A stretch of 64,000 nucleotides of DNA from a bacterium (GTDB taxonomy: Bacteria > Cyanobacteriota > Vampirovibrionia > Gastranaerophilales > Gastranaerophilaceae), in assembly GCA_017396025.1 (NCBI GenBank), contig JAFQNF010000047.1, forward strand, positions 19,322 to 83,321. The letters are read 5' to 3'. The translations under genes and the position numbers were made by a program. Below are positions 53,119 through 63,865 of the stretch, piece by piece. The notes beneath the pieces are model-generated. The model made no database searches. It saw only the letters and a list, made by a program, of their open reading frames with translations, and was not told where the DNA came from. The stretch's first letter is position 1. Each line of letters begins with the position of its first letter.

Positions 53119-54630
53119 ATGTCAAATAAGCATATTTCGGTAATTTTATTTATTATTTTTACAATTTGTTCTTTAGTTTTATTTTCATATATTGGATACA
53201 TTGAAAGAGGATTTGTCCAAGATGGAATCTTCTTCTTTGACCAATTCCTTGAATATGCAAAATATGGAGTTGTTACAAATAGTGGAATGAGAATGAGATA
53301 TTTCTCTTGTATGGTTTTACAACTTCCAATGGCAATTGCAAAATTCGGACTAAACATAGAAACGAAAGAAATATTATCGAGAATATTTTCTTTTTCTCTT
53401 GTATTTCTTCCTTTTTTAACAATATTTTGGAACTTACTTCTTTCAAAAAGAACTAAAAGATATGATATTTTTGTATGTTCTGTTGCATTATATGTATTTG
53501 GCGTTTTACCATTTTTCTATTATTCAATAGTTGAATTTTTTATCAGTGTATCTCTTTATCTAGTTTTACTACATTACTTAATATCTAAAATTGAATATAA
53601 ATTTTATGACTATATTCCAATGGGATTATTATGTGTTTTCTTGTTCAGCTCACACGAATTTATTGGACTTTATGGCTTTATATTGTTCCTATGTTCGCTA
53701 TACTGCTTTAGAAATAAAGAACTAAGTATTAAAACAAGAATAATAAAACTTCTAACTGGTATATGCGGTTTAGCATCAGGTATTTTATTCTGGTTTTATT
53801 ATTTCACTCCACATGGACCAAACATTCAAGCTGATGGCGGACTTAATGATTTTACACAAGGTATTCACGCAATCTCTTACCAGCTTTTTTCGCAAGGCGG
53901 AATATATACAAACATTTTGGTTTTAACAATTTTGCTCATTGTATTTTTCTTGTTCTACAAAAGAAAAATAAATATTATCACAACAATACCATTATTGTTT
54001 ATCTATATATGTCTGGTCTTTTTTGAATTTGACAGATTTTCAGAAGATAAAAGTTTTTATCTTAAGCAATTTGCTGATGTATCAATAGGATGCAGATTTA
54101 CAGGTGCAATTATTTTTCTTTTGATATTTCTTTATTTAATTATTTTCAACTTTATAAAAAATGAAAATATTTTGGCCACCATGCAAAACAAAATTCAAAA
54201 TATTTTTATTGTAATTTTGATTACTGGCATATCTATTTCTTTTATTCAATTATTTTTCTCAAAAATATATTACAACATGACAAATGATATTTGGAATTAT
54301 ATGCAAAAAAGCCATACAGTTTTGGTTAATTTGTGTAATTGCAAAAACGCAGATGAAATACAATCAACTTTTGCCCCAGAAATGATGCCATTATTATCAT
54401 TACATATGCATGATGAAGATGAGCAAATAGATAAGCTTTTAGTTGCTACTGATTATGAATACAAACTTCGTCTTCACTGTTATTCAAAAGATGCACAGAT
54501 AATTAAAGTCTATGCGTTTGGTGACAACAATTATCATTATTATTTAACAGATGAAGAAACTGATTTTAATTTAGAATATTTAAATAATTATTTCAAAAAA
54601 AGAAAATTCTACTGCAAAGAAGAAAATTAA
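53119..54630 (+). CDS. Polytopic membrane protein of unknown function
   Basis: A 503-residue protein with about ten hydrophobic segments and a soluble C-terminal tail of about 90 residues. It has the look of GT-C-type or polymer-handling membrane proteins, but I cannot name a family. ATG 53119 is used; upstream there is TATAAT (53083-53088) and a weak GTGGG. Loops include FTPHGPNIQADGG, and the tail has a His/Asp/Glu-rich patch (LSLHMHDEDEQ). Terminator at 54641-54666. Confidence 0.75.
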   Translation: MSNKHISVILFIIFTICSLVLFSYIGYIERGFVQDGIFFFDQFLEYAKYGVVTNSGMRMRYFSCMVLQLPMAIAKFGLNIETKEILSRIFSFSLVFLPFLTIFWNLLLSKRTKRYDIFVCSVALYVFGVLPFFYYSIVEFFISVSLYLVLLHYLISKIEYKFYDYIPMGLLCVFLFSSHEFIGLYGFILFLCSLYCFRNKELSIKTRIIKLLTGICGLASGILFWFYYFTPHGPNIQADGGLNDFTQGIHAISYQLFSQGGIYTNILVLTILLIVFFLFYKRKINIITTIPLLFIYICLVFFEFDRFSEDKSFYLKQFADVSIGCRFTGAIIFLLIFLYLIIFNFIKNENILATMQNKIQNIFIVILITGISISFIQLFFSKIYYNMTNDIWNYMQKSHTVLVNLCNCKNADEIQSTFAPEMMPLLSLHMHDEDEQIDKLLVATDYEYKLRLHCYSKDAQIIKVYAFGDNNYHYYLTDEETDFNLEYLNNYFKKRKFYCKEEN

Positions 54631-54640
54631 AAAACTATAA

Positions 54641-54666
54641 AAAAGAGGCTTTATAAGCCTCTTTTT
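54641..54666. terminator. Bidirectional rho-independent terminator
   Basis: AAAGAGGC/GCCTCTTT stem between the membrane protein and convergent dnaA. Confidence 0.85.
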
Positions 54667-56077
54667 ACGCATTAACCTGTGCTGTTAATTCAGTTATATC
54701 TTGAGCTAAATGCCTATCAACAGCTATATCACTTTTTACTTTTTGATGAGAATACATAATTGTTGTATGTTTTCTATTAAAACAATCACCAATATATGGG
54801 AAGCTTTCACCAGTCATTTCTTTTGCTAAATAAATAGCAACTTGACGCGCATATGCTGTTTTTGCAGCTCTATTAGTACTTTTAATATCCTCAACTGATA
54901 CATTATAAAAACCAGCTACAATATCAATGATACCTTCAACAGTGAGGGTTTTGCGTTTTTCGTTGTATCCAATAACACGCTTAACAACATCAACAGTTAT
55001 AGGGATTTCATTAATTGAAGTATATGCACTTATTGTATTAAAAGCACCCTCTAACTCTCTTACATTTTTATTGTATACAGTTGCTAAAAATTCGATAACA
55101 TCAACTGGCATTCTTACATTATTATCATTTGCAAGTTTTGTTAAAATAGCCATTCTAGTTTCTAAATCAGGAACTTGTATATCAGCTAATAATCCCATTT
55201 GAAATCTTGTTTTAAGTCTATCTGGAGTATTTTCAAACTTATCTGGTGAGCGATCGGATGTAAATACAATTTGTTTTCCGGCATTATGCAAACTTTCAAA
55301 TGTATTAAACATTTCTTCTTCAGTTCTTGCTTTACCTTCAATCAACTGAATATCATCAACAAGAAGAACATCAACATTTCTATATTTATTTCTAAATTCG
55401 TTCATCTTTTTGTTCTTATCACCAACTTTATCCATGCCTTTAGCAATAGAATTAACCAAGTCGTTAATAAACTCTTCAGCTTTAATATATTTTACTTTTA
55501 GTTTAGATTTACTAAACATAATTTCATGCCCAATAGCCTGAAGCAAATGGGTTTTACCAAGACCAGAACCACCATATATAAATAATGGATTATACTGTTT
55601 TCCTGGGTCTTTAGCCACAGCCACAGCTACAGCATGCGCAAATTTATTATTCGCTCCAACAACAAAATTATCAAACTTATATTTCAAGTTTAATTTGCAG
55701 TCTGATTGCATTTGCTTTAAACCATCATACCTAGATGATGCAATTCTTTTTTCTAAATTTTGAATAAACTCTTTTTCTTCTTCTTTTTTTACTTTTTGTC
55801 GTTCTTTTTCAAGCTGTTTTTTTAGGTTTTCATCATAAATAACCTTGAAATAAACTTCTCTACCACAAACTTGAGAAAGCGCAGAAGAAATATCTTTTTG
55901 GTTTTTTTGCAATATTTGAACAGCCAAATTTTGCCCTGTTAAGGCACAAAAACAATTATCTTCCAATGAATGAGGAACAAGTGGCACAATCCATGTTTCA
56001 TATGTTGTTGCAACTATAGTTTCCTTTAATATAGCAAGGACATCGTCCCATATTTGCTTAATTAATACGTCTTCCAT
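54665..56077 (-). CDS. dnaA: Chromosomal replication initiator DnaA
   Basis: Binds the origin and opens it. Domain I (WDDVLAILKETIVATTYETWIVPL), AAA+ domain III with Walker A GGSGLGKTHLLQA and Walker B VLLVDDIQLIEGK, sensor FTSDRSPDKF, and domain IV with the HTTIMYSHQKV DNA-binding signature. 470 residues. dnaN and recF are not adjacent; neighbours are aspS and a membrane protein. I saw no exact TTATCCACA boxes in the 75-base gap upstream, so no origin is called. Confidence 0.96.
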   Translation of the reverse strand: MEDVLIKQIWDDVLAILKETIVATTYETWIVPLVPHSLEDNCFCALTGQNLAVQILQKNQKDISSALSQVCGREVYFKVIYDENLKKQLEKERQKVKKEEEKEFIQNLEKRIASSRYDGLKQMQSDCKLNLKYKFDNFVVGANNKFAHAVAVAVAKDPGKQYNPLFIYGGSGLGKTHLLQAIGHEIMFSKSKLKVKYIKAEEFINDLVNSIAKGMDKVGDKNKKMNEFRNKYRNVDVLLVDDIQLIEGKARTEEEMFNTFESLHNAGKQIVFTSDRSPDKFENTPDRLKTRFQMGLLADIQVPDLETRMAILTKLANDNNVRMPVDVIEFLATVYNKNVRELEGAFNTISAYTSINEIPITVDVVKRVIGYNEKRKTLTVEGIIDIVAGFYNVSVEDIKSTNRAAKTAYARQVAIYLAKEMTGESFPYIGDCFNRKHTTIMYSHQKVKSDIAVDRHLAQDITELTAQVNA

Positions 56078-56102
56078 TTCCCCGTAACCTAATTTTTATA
56101 TT

Positions 56103-56140
56103 CAAAAAGGCTAACCCTATAATAACATAGGATTAGCCTA
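56103..56140 (-). terminator. Terminator of aspS
   Basis: AGGCTAA/TTAGCCT and CCTAT/ATAGG make a long stem with one mismatch; on the minus strand it is followed by TTTTTG. Confidence 0.75.
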
Positions 56141-56152
56141 ATTTAAAACTAA

Positions 56153-57931
56153 CTAATTAACTTTTGTTGTTAATCTTAAGTGTAATTCTCTTAATTGGTC
56201 TTCTGAAGCCATAGCTGGAGCTTCTGTCATCAAACATTTAGCAGCAGAGTTCTTAGGGAACGCAATTACGTCTCTAATTGAGTTTGTTTTAGCTAATAAT
56301 GCAACAACTCTGTCTAAACCTAATGCCAAACCAGCATGTGGAGGTGTACCATATTTAAATGCGTTAATCATAAATCCGAATTTTTCTTGAGTTTCTTCTT
56401 CGGTTAAACCTAACGCTTTAAATACACGTTTTTGAATTTCGCTGTCGTGAATTCTTACACTACCACCGCCTAATTCATTACCATTATAAACGATATCATA
56501 AGCGATTGAACGGCAATTAGCTGGATCTGTTTCCATTTTATCAATGTCTTCCATATTTGGCATTGTAAATGGGTGGTGAACAGAAACATATCTATCATCT
56601 TCTTCAGAATATTCAAACATTGGGAAATCAACAACCCATAGTAATGAATGATCATTTGGATCAATTAAACCTAATTTTTCACCAAAGTATAATCTGAATC
56701 TTCCCATTACATCATAAGTAACTCTTGGTTTATCAGCAACAAAGAACACAACATCACCAGCTTGAGCACCTGCTCTTTGTTTAATTTGTTCAGCTTGTTC
56801 TTCTGTTAAGAATTTAAGAACAGGAGATTTTGCGCTTCCATCTTCTAAATACATAATGTTAGCCAACGCTTTTGCACCAAATGAAACAGCTAATTTTGTT
56901 AAATCATCCATTTCTTTTCTTGAGTATGAAGCAATACCAGGAATTTTAATAGCTCTTACAATTCCGCCTTTTTTCAATGTATCTTTGATAATTTCAAAGT
57001 TAGATTCCATTAAAATATCACCAATATCAAATAATTCTAGGCCAAATCTTAAGTCTGGACGATCGCTACCATATTTATCCATAGCTTCTTTATATGTGAT
57101 TACAGGAAGTTTTTCTGGTGTTTCATAATCAACTAATTTGAATACTTCACGTAATAAACCTTCAACCATAGCCATAATGTCTTCTTGTTTTACAAAAGAC
57201 ATTTCCATGTCAACTTGAGTAAATTCTGGTTGACGGTCAGCTCTTAAGTCCTCATCACGGAAACACTTCGCAATTTGATAATATCTTTCAATACCACCAA
57301 CCATCAATAATTGTTTAAAGATTTGTGGTGATTGAGGAAGTGCAAAGAATTTACCAGGATGAACGCGGCTTGGCACTAAATAATCTCTTGCACCTTCTGG
57401 AGTTGTTTTAATCAAAATAGGAGTTTCAACTTCCATAAAGTTCATATTATCTAAGTAATTACGAATAGTTTTTACAATAGAATGTCTTAATTTTAAACAG
57501 TTTAAAACTTTATCTTGTCTTAAGTCTAAATAACGATATTTTAATCTGATATCTTCATTAACATCATCAGCATTCAATGGGAATGGAACAACTTGAGCAG
57601 TAGATAAAATTTCCAAAGCTGTTGGATATACTTCAATTTCACCTGTTGGAAGTTTTGGATTATATGTTTCTTCAGGACGAACTGTAACAACACCTGTTGC
57701 TTTAATTACAAATTCATCTCTTAATTTTTGGAAAGTTTCATAAACTTCTGGATTTTTTTGAGGGTCAGAAACTAATTGAAATAAGCCTGATTTATCCCTT
57801 ACTTCAACGAAAATAATTCCGCCCAAATCTCTAACAGCAGATACCCAACCTGCAATCGTAACTTCTTTTCCTACTTCACTTTTTGTTATTTCACCGCAAC
57901 CATGCGTTTTCATTGATGTTGATGTTAACAT
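56153..57931 (-). CDS. aspS: Aspartyl-tRNA synthetase
   Basis: Charges tRNA-Asp (and possibly tRNA-Asn). 592 residues, the bacterial long form with N-terminal OB domain (VTIAGWVSAVRDLGGIIFVEVRD in parts), class II motifs (PIFKQL-type PQIFKQLLMVGG, FRDEDLRADRQPEFTQVDMEMS in parts), a GAD insertion, and GLALGLDRVVALL. AGGAA before ATG 57931. Whether it is discriminating for Asp cannot be told by eye. Confidence 0.95.
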   Translation of the reverse strand: MLTSTSMKTHGCGEITKSEVGKEVTIAGWVSAVRDLGGIIFVEVRDKSGLFQLVSDPQKNPEVYETFQKLRDEFVIKATGVVTVRPEETYNPKLPTGEIEVYPTALEILSTAQVVPFPLNADDVNEDIRLKYRYLDLRQDKVLNCLKLRHSIVKTIRNYLDNMNFMEVETPILIKTTPEGARDYLVPSRVHPGKFFALPQSPQIFKQLLMVGGIERYYQIAKCFRDEDLRADRQPEFTQVDMEMSFVKQEDIMAMVEGLLREVFKLVDYETPEKLPVITYKEAMDKYGSDRPDLRFGLELFDIGDILMESNFEIIKDTLKKGGIVRAIKIPGIASYSRKEMDDLTKLAVSFGAKALANIMYLEDGSAKSPVLKFLTEEQAEQIKQRAGAQAGDVVFFVADKPRVTYDVMGRFRLYFGEKLGLIDPNDHSLLWVVDFPMFEYSEEDDRYVSVHHPFTMPNMEDIDKMETDPANCRSIAYDIVYNGNELGGGSVRIHDSEIQKRVFKALGLTEEETQEKFGFMINAFKYGTPPHAGLALGLDRVVALLAKTNSIRDVIAFPKNSAAKCLMTEAPAMASEDQLRELHLRLTTKVN

Positions 57932-58001
57932 ATCATATTCCTATTACTACTAATTTCATAACTATAAATTTAACTCAAAAATACTTATTTTTCAAAGAAA
58001 A

Positions 58002-58853
58002 TTATATTTTTCTTTTCTTAACTCTAACGCCTTCAACTTCGTATACATTTTCAATAGCTATAAATGCCCTTGGGTCAATATTTTTAGCGATTTCTTTAAG
58101 TTTTTGAACTTGTAATCTTGATATTACACAATAAACAATTCTTTTTTTAACCCCAGAATATCCACCCTCTGCGTCGATATATGTAACACTAACATCCATT
58201 TTTTCCATGATATCTTTACCAATTTCTGTCGAATAATCAGTAATTACAAAAACAGATTTTGACTCGTTCAAACCCTCAATTACAATATCCATAGTTTTAT
58301 AAGCAACAAAGTATGTAATTATAGAATACATAGCGTGTTGCCAATCAAAAACAAAACCGGCAACCGTAAAAATAAACAAGTTGATGAACATGATTATTTC
58401 ACCAACTGAAAATGCTATTTTTTTAGTAGCATAAACAGCTAAAATTTCAGTACCATCAACAGAAGCACCATTTCTTATAATCAAGCCGACCCCTGCACCA
58501 AGTATTAAACCACCAAATACTGCAACTAAAAATAAATCAAGATTTTCAATTATACAATGGCCATGAAAAACTTTTCCAAAAACCATAACACCTAAAGCAA
58601 AAACAATAATTGAATAGAGTGTTGAAAAGACAAATTTTTTACCTAATTTTTGCAATGCTAATACAATGAATGGCAAGTTAATACCAATAATAAAATAGCC
58701 TAATTCGCCACCAAGCAATGTGCTCAAAATCATTGAAATACCAGTAACACCACCGTCAATAATTTGACTTGGAATTAAAAAACCTTCAATTGCAAATGCA
58801 TAAATTAATGCCCCAAGTGTTAGAAAAAAATAATCTTTTATATATGTTTTCAT
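58002..58853 (-). CDS. YitT-family membrane protein
   Basis: A 283-residue protein with five or six membrane segments (FFLTLGALIYAFAIEGFLIPSQIIDGGVTGIS in parts; GLILGAGVGLIIRNGASVDGTEILA) and a C-terminal DUF2179 soluble domain (FVITDYSTEIGKDIMEKM, KRIVYCVISRLQVQKL). This is the common YitT/YvjA arrangement, whose transport role is unknown. ATG 58853 has GAGGG five bases upstream and is chosen over 58880. Confidence 0.9.
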   Translation of the reverse strand: MKTYIKDYFFLTLGALIYAFAIEGFLIPSQIIDGGVTGISMILSTLLGGELGYFIIGINLPFIVLALQKLGKKFVFSTLYSIIVFALGVMVFGKVFHGHCIIENLDLFLVAVFGGLILGAGVGLIIRNGASVDGTEILAVYATKKIAFSVGEIIMFINLFIFTVAGFVFDWQHAMYSIITYFVAYKTMDIVIEGLNESKSVFVITDYSTEIGKDIMEKMDVSVTYIDAEGGYSGVKKRIVYCVISRLQVQKLKEIAKNIDPRAFIAIENVYEVEGVRVKKRKI

Positions 58854-58871
58854 AAAAACCCTCAAATATGA

Positions 58872-58886
58872 TATTATCATAAAATC
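58872..58886 (+). promoter_or_regulatory. -10 element immediately before an ATG (leaderless start)
   Basis: TATTAT (58872-58877) ends nine bases before ATG 58887, with no Shine-Dalgarno between them. It lies in the 33-base gap between divergent genes. Confidence 0.4.
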
Positions 58887-59495
58887 ATGCTAAATAAAAA
58901 GAAAATTCAAATAATTTCATTAGGTCAAAATTGTATTCCAAGAACAATTTTAACAAGACACGGTATAAAACCAAGAAAAATATGGGGCGAGTTAACATAT
59001 CCATTTGATTTGGCAATTTTTGGGACAATTGAAATAACAAAGTGCTTAAAAACAGATTTTAATGAATTTTTCTTTGATTTAAATTATAAAAATGATAAAA
59101 AATACTGGGTAAAAGATCCGAATTGTATTCAATTTGTTCACGATTCAAATAATAAAAAAGAATTAATAAAAAATTATACTAAGCGAATTGAGAATTTTAA
59201 AAAAGAAATGAAAAATCCGCTTCCTATTCTTTTTGTCCAATTACTTGAAGAAGATGAAGATGTAAAAAATCTATATAATGAACTTCTTCGTTTAAGAGAA
59301 GATAGACCTTTTAAATTACTTATAATTGATACTCAAGATATTGTAACTTTTGAAAAAGCTGAAATTTTAAAATTACCATTCCCATCAGTAGAATATAGAA
59401 ATAATTGGTGGAAAAAGGAGTTTTATAACAGCAAAGAAGGCAAGATATTTGAAAAAAACATTTGCGACTTTTGCAAAAGATTTATGGTTACATAA
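58887..59495 (+). CDS. DUF1796-like (papain-like fold) protein
   Basis: A 202-residue protein whose N-terminus, ISLGQNCIPRTIL followed by LTYPFDLAIF, matches the DUF1796 pattern (a conserved Cys and a PFD motif) of putative papain-like peptidases found near glycan genes. Catalytic function is unproved. No signal peptide. Divergent from the yitT-like gene. The message may be leaderless. The region after it (59496-59931) holds two repeats. Confidence 0.65.
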   Translation: MLNKKKIQIISLGQNCIPRTILTRHGIKPRKIWGELTYPFDLAIFGTIEITKCLKTDFNEFFFDLNYKNDKKYWVKDPNCIQFVHDSNNKKELIKNYTKRIENFKKEMKNPLPILFVQLLEEDEDVKNLYNELLRLREDRPFKLLIIDTQDIVTFEKAEILKLPFPSVEYRNNWWKKEFYNSKEGKIFEKNICDFCKRFMVT

Positions 59496-59513
59496 AAAAT
59501 ATTATGATTATAT

Positions 59514-59680
59514 TTATAGAATAAAATAAAAAACAGAGTGCACCTGTTCCGTGTAGATAACATCTAGGCTCGGCATAGGCTGCGGAACTCGCTACGCTCA
59601 AACAGTCCTCGCCTTGATGTTTCCTCGCCAAGTTGTTTAACTACACTACACAATGCACTCTTAATTTTTATTTTATTCAA
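59514..59680. repeat. Long imperfect palindrome, family B copy 2
   Basis: Arms at about 59517-59568 and 59628-59678 are imperfect reverse complements (outer AGAATAAAATAAAAA and gagtgca parts, inner gtgtag/ctacac). The core tgcggaactcgctacgctcaaacagtcctcgc matches copy 1 at 1002-1177. Confidence 0.8.
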
Positions 59681-59688
59681 ATTTATAT

Positions 59689-59876
59689 CAATTGTTTTGA
59701 TAAAAATAAAATTAGAAACCATATGTGGAAGTTCGTAAGTTTTGTTACTGAAACGATAACAAAGCCTCGTCTGTTTGAGTGCATAGCACGAGTTACGAGG
59801 CTTATTGTCGAAGTTACAAAACTAGAACCGAACATCAGGTTGATAATTTTATTTTTATTAAAGGAAATAACAATGG
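59689..59876. repeat. Long imperfect palindrome, family B copy 3 (inverted)
   Basis: Arms ttttgataaaaataaaatta (near 59694) and gataattttatttttatta (near 59842) pair, as do agttttgtta and ttacaaaact nearer the centre. The core, read on the minus strand, is cgtaactcgtgctatgcactcaaacag, matching copies 1 and 2. The 436-base gap 59496-59931 contains only copies 2 and 3. Confidence 0.75.
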
Positions 59877-59931
59877 ACTGCCACTCAAACCCTGTTTGCT
59901 CGCAGTGACGCATAATATTCCTTACGTGAAA

Positions 59932-60339
59932 CTATCTTTTAGAAGCAGCTTTTAATCTAACCATCGCTCTTGCTAATGCGGCATTTGCTAATTTTATATC
60001 TCTTTGTGTTTCTGCTGATGCTATTTTAGCTTCTGCTCTTTCTTTCGCTAATTCTGCACGTGCAGTATCAATATCAGTTCCAAGCTCTGCAACTTCTGTC
60101 AAAATAATAGCTTCATTCTTTTTAAATTGGAAAGCACCACCAATAATTGAAAAGAAAATTTCTTCACCATTTTTAACAACTTTTGCAGTATCAACAGCTA
60201 ACGCAGACATAAAAGGAACATGGTTTGGTAATATACCAAAACTACCTTTAATACCTTTCGCTGTGATTGAATCAACATCATCTTCAAACACAATTTTTTC
60301 TGGAGTTATTACTTTTAAGTGAATTTTCTTTTCGCTCAT
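59932..60339 (-). CDS. atpC: ATP synthase epsilon subunit
   Basis: Rotor-stalk subunit that couples F1 to the c-ring and can inhibit ATP hydrolysis. 135 residues: LKVITPEKIVFEDDVDSI, KGIKGSFGILPNHVPFMSAL, GGAFQFKKNEAIILTEVAE, then the C-terminal helical hairpin. It follows atpD by six bases; both stand apart from the other ATP synthase genes, as in cyanobacteria. Confidence 0.95.
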   Translation of the reverse strand: MSEKKIHLKVITPEKIVFEDDVDSITAKGIKGSFGILPNHVPFMSALAVDTAKVVKNGEEIFFSIIGGAFQFKKNEAIILTEVAELGTDIDTARAELAKERAEAKIASAETQRDIKLANAALARAMVRLKAASKR

Positions 60340-60345
60340 AAGCTA

Positions 60346-61752
<1,407 letters not shown>

Positions 61753-61890
61753 TCACCTGATTCCCTATTTACCAATAGCAACATTATACAATCATAAAAG
61801 AATTTTGTAAAAGTTTTGTAATCTGTACGAATGATGAAAAAAATTATATAATGATATAAAATTTTCATATAAATTGTAAAAGGAGATAAT

Positions 61891-62301
61891 ATGGAAAACG
61901 AAGTAAAAGTTCTTGAAGGTTTAATCTTTGACGAAAATTGTGATGGTTCACTTGATAATATTGTTGATTACAGCAAAGATGAATTGGGCAACATTATATC
62001 TGCAAGCCTAGATTTTGACGGCGACGGTGTAGCTGATTCAAAAGTGTATTTTGAATATGATGAACAAGGCAGAATAGTTCAAAAATCTATGGATAAAGAC
62101 TCTGACGGAAAAATAGACTCAGTTGCATACTACAAATATGATGATGCAGGTAATGTTTCAATTCACTACGACGACAACGCTGACGGAAAAGTAGATTATA
62201 TTGAAACTACTGATGAAAATGGTGAAACATATATTAAAGACGTTAGAGATAGAAAACAAAAAATTATGGAAACTATTAAAGACGTATTTTTTAGTAAATA
62301 A
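61891..62301 (+). CDS. Acidic protein with repeated calcium-binding-type loops
   Basis: A 136-residue protein with four spaced acidic loops: DENCDGSLD, DFDGDGVAD, DKDSDGKID and DDNADGKVD, each a DxDxDGxxD pattern seen in EF-hand, dockerin and thrombospondin-type calcium sites, alternating with strands such as VYFEYDEQGRIV. No signal peptide, so it is probably cytoplasmic, which is unusual for such loops. AAAGGAG eight bases before ATG. Terminator at 62317-62345. Function unknown. Confidence 0.78.
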   Translation: MENEVKVLEGLIFDENCDGSLDNIVDYSKDELGNIISASLDFDGDGVADSKVYFEYDEQGRIVQKSMDKDSDGKIDSVAYYKYDDAGNVSIHYDDNADGKVDYIETTDENGETYIKDVRDRKQKIMETIKDVFFSK

Positions 62302-62316
62302 TATTTTTTAAAGACT

Positions 62317-62345
62317 AAAAGAGCCACCAAATGGTGGCTCTTTTT
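62317..62345 (+). terminator. Rho-independent terminator
   Basis: AAAGAGCCACC/GGTGGCTCTTT stem with T-run after the acidic-loop gene. Confidence 0.87.
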
Positions 62346-62466
62346 ATTTTTTATTAAATATTAACTTTTTCTAACTTCTACAACCAATATTAATAAAGGT
62401 AAAATTTATCTTTTTATGATAACAAAAAATATAATCCTTATTTTTGTATTAAACGAGGGAGAAAAA

Positions 62467-62811
62467 ATGAAAATATCAGCTATAAATCAAAACTATACAT
62501 TCAAAAGAGCAAACACAAAAACGCATTCTACTAGAAACTATACAAACAAGGCTTCTTATAATAAAGAACAAAAAACACCAATTGTTGTTCAAACAGCAGA
62601 AGCTATTATGACGTTTTTTGCAAAAATCAAACCACAACCAAAAAGAGCATCTATAACAATTCCAATAAAGCCAAAAGAATTAAAACTTGACCCTAAAAAA
62701 TTAAGAGAACTTCCTCCTAAACTAAAGCGTCAAGCAATTGAAGAATTAAATAACGCTATAACTCTTGAGGACAAAACAAAAGTTATAAAAAAATTTGGAA
62801 TTTGGGCATAA
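62467..62811 (+). CDS. Small basic protein with N-terminal IN-x-N ... TF[KQ] motif
   Basis: A 114-residue, very lysine-rich protein starting MKISAINQNYTFKRAN, the same pattern as 50303 and 63716. The middle carries SITIPIKPKELKLDPKKL and a C-terminal helical segment. No signal peptide or membrane helix. GAGGGAG with A5 spacer decides ATG 62467; upstream in-frame sequence is low-complexity. Its 3' end lies five bases from the convergent next gene. Function unknown. Confidence 0.75.
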   Translation: MKISAINQNYTFKRANTKTHSTRNYTNKASYNKEQKTPIVVQTAEAIMTFFAKIKPQPKRASITIPIKPKELKLDPKKLRELPPKLKRQAIEELNNAITLEDKTKVIKKFGIWA

Positions 62812-62816
62812 TTTTT

Positions 62817-63716
62817 TTATTTCTTATGCATAAAAACAGTTTTGGCATTGAAATTCATTGCAGAATCTAAATTTTTTCTTATAGATGCTCTTAATGAACC
62901 AATGCTTTCTTGTACCAACTTAACAGCATTATCTTTAAATTTAAAGCTTTTCTTAATGAAAGTAGAAGATGGATTCATAGTATGCTTCACACCCTCTTTT
63001 GCAGAATCTAAAACACCATCTTTAAATCTAAATTCTCTAGCATATGCTGTCGCATTCTCTCCAATTTTTCTTAAATCTTTTTGAATAAGACCAACATTTC
63101 CCGTCTCACCATAAAAAATCACTCTGCCAATTTGTTCAGCACCTCTTGTACTTAAAGATTTACCATTATACGAAAAACCACCTTTTAAATCACTTAAAAT
63201 AATAACCGGTTTTCCTTTTTTCACAATAAGTGCATCTTTTAAACCATTTGATTTAAATGTTTCAACAGTATCTAACAATATATCATCTGCATTTTGAACA
63301 AAAACTGATTTTCTCTTTAATACACCATCAGTAAATTCTTCAAATACTTTTTTACCTTTGTCTTCTTTTATAGAAACAGGATTAGAAATAAAAGCTTTTT
63401 TTATTTTTCCAACTACATCACTTATAACACCTTTTGCATCATCATATAATTTTGTTGCTTCTTCTTTTAAACTAGCAGCATCATCTGCAAGATTTAAAGA
63501 CTGCTTAGCAATTCTTCTTTCATTTAATGATGAAACTATCGTAGGAAGTTTTTTACTTAATATAATACCAGCAACACCTACTGCGGCTAATCCTGCCGTA
63601 GCTAATATGATTTTTTTAGTATTATTTTCTGCCTTTTCTTTTATTGCTTCATTATTAGTATTTTTTGTATTTTTAGACTGAAATGACACAGTATTGTTAT
63701 TAATAGCGGAAATCAT
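62817..63716 (-). CDS. Membrane-anchored protein with N-terminal IN-x-N ... VSFQ motif
   Basis: A 299-residue protein starting MISAINNNTVSFQSKN, then a basic stretch, one hydrophobic segment (about residues 36-54, IILATAGLAAVGVAGIIL), and a larger soluble domain with beta-rich motifs (VIILSDLKGGFSYNG) and Lys-rich helices. No family recognised. The ribosome binding site is weak (GGG about 14 bases upstream). Shares its N-terminal pattern with genes at 50303 and 62467. Confidence 0.72.
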   Translation of the reverse strand: MISAINNNTVSFQSKNTKNTNNEAIKEKAENNTKKIILATAGLAAVGVAGIILSKKLPTIVSSLNERRIAKQSLNLADDAASLKEEATKLYDDAKGVISDVVGKIKKAFISNPVSIKEDKGKKVFEEFTDGVLKRKSVFVQNADDILLDTVETFKSNGLKDALIVKKGKPVIILSDLKGGFSYNGKSLSTRGAEQIGRVIFYGETGNVGLIQKDLRKIGENATAYAREFRFKDGVLDSAKEGVKHTMNPSSTFIKKSFKFKDNAVKLVQESIGSLRASIRKNLDSAMNFNAKTVFMHKK

Positions 63717-63819
63717 TAGCTTATACCCATCTTATTTTTGCAATAGCTTAAAAAACAAACAATAAAAAAGTTGTTGTTTTATTTGTAATGAAAAAATTGT
63801 TTTTACATTTATTAATACA

Positions 63820-63850
63820 AAAAAGAACCCCCATAGTTGGGAGTTCTTCT
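63820..63850 (-). terminator. Rho-independent terminator of rpsI
   Basis: AAGAAC/GTTCTT stem with an inner CCCC/GGG pair; on the minus strand a T-run follows. Confidence 0.8.
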
Positions 63851-63865
63851 AGTATTTTTTGAATA

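Noticed and set aside
54600..56160. Replication origin beside dnaA
   Set aside because: No dnaN neighbour, only 75 bases upstream of dnaA, filled by the aspS terminator, and no exact TTATCCACA boxes seen.
59633..59908. 91-residue plus-strand frame and its minus-strand counterpart
   Set aside because: Both run through palindromic repeat copies 2 and 3 and show no gene-like features.
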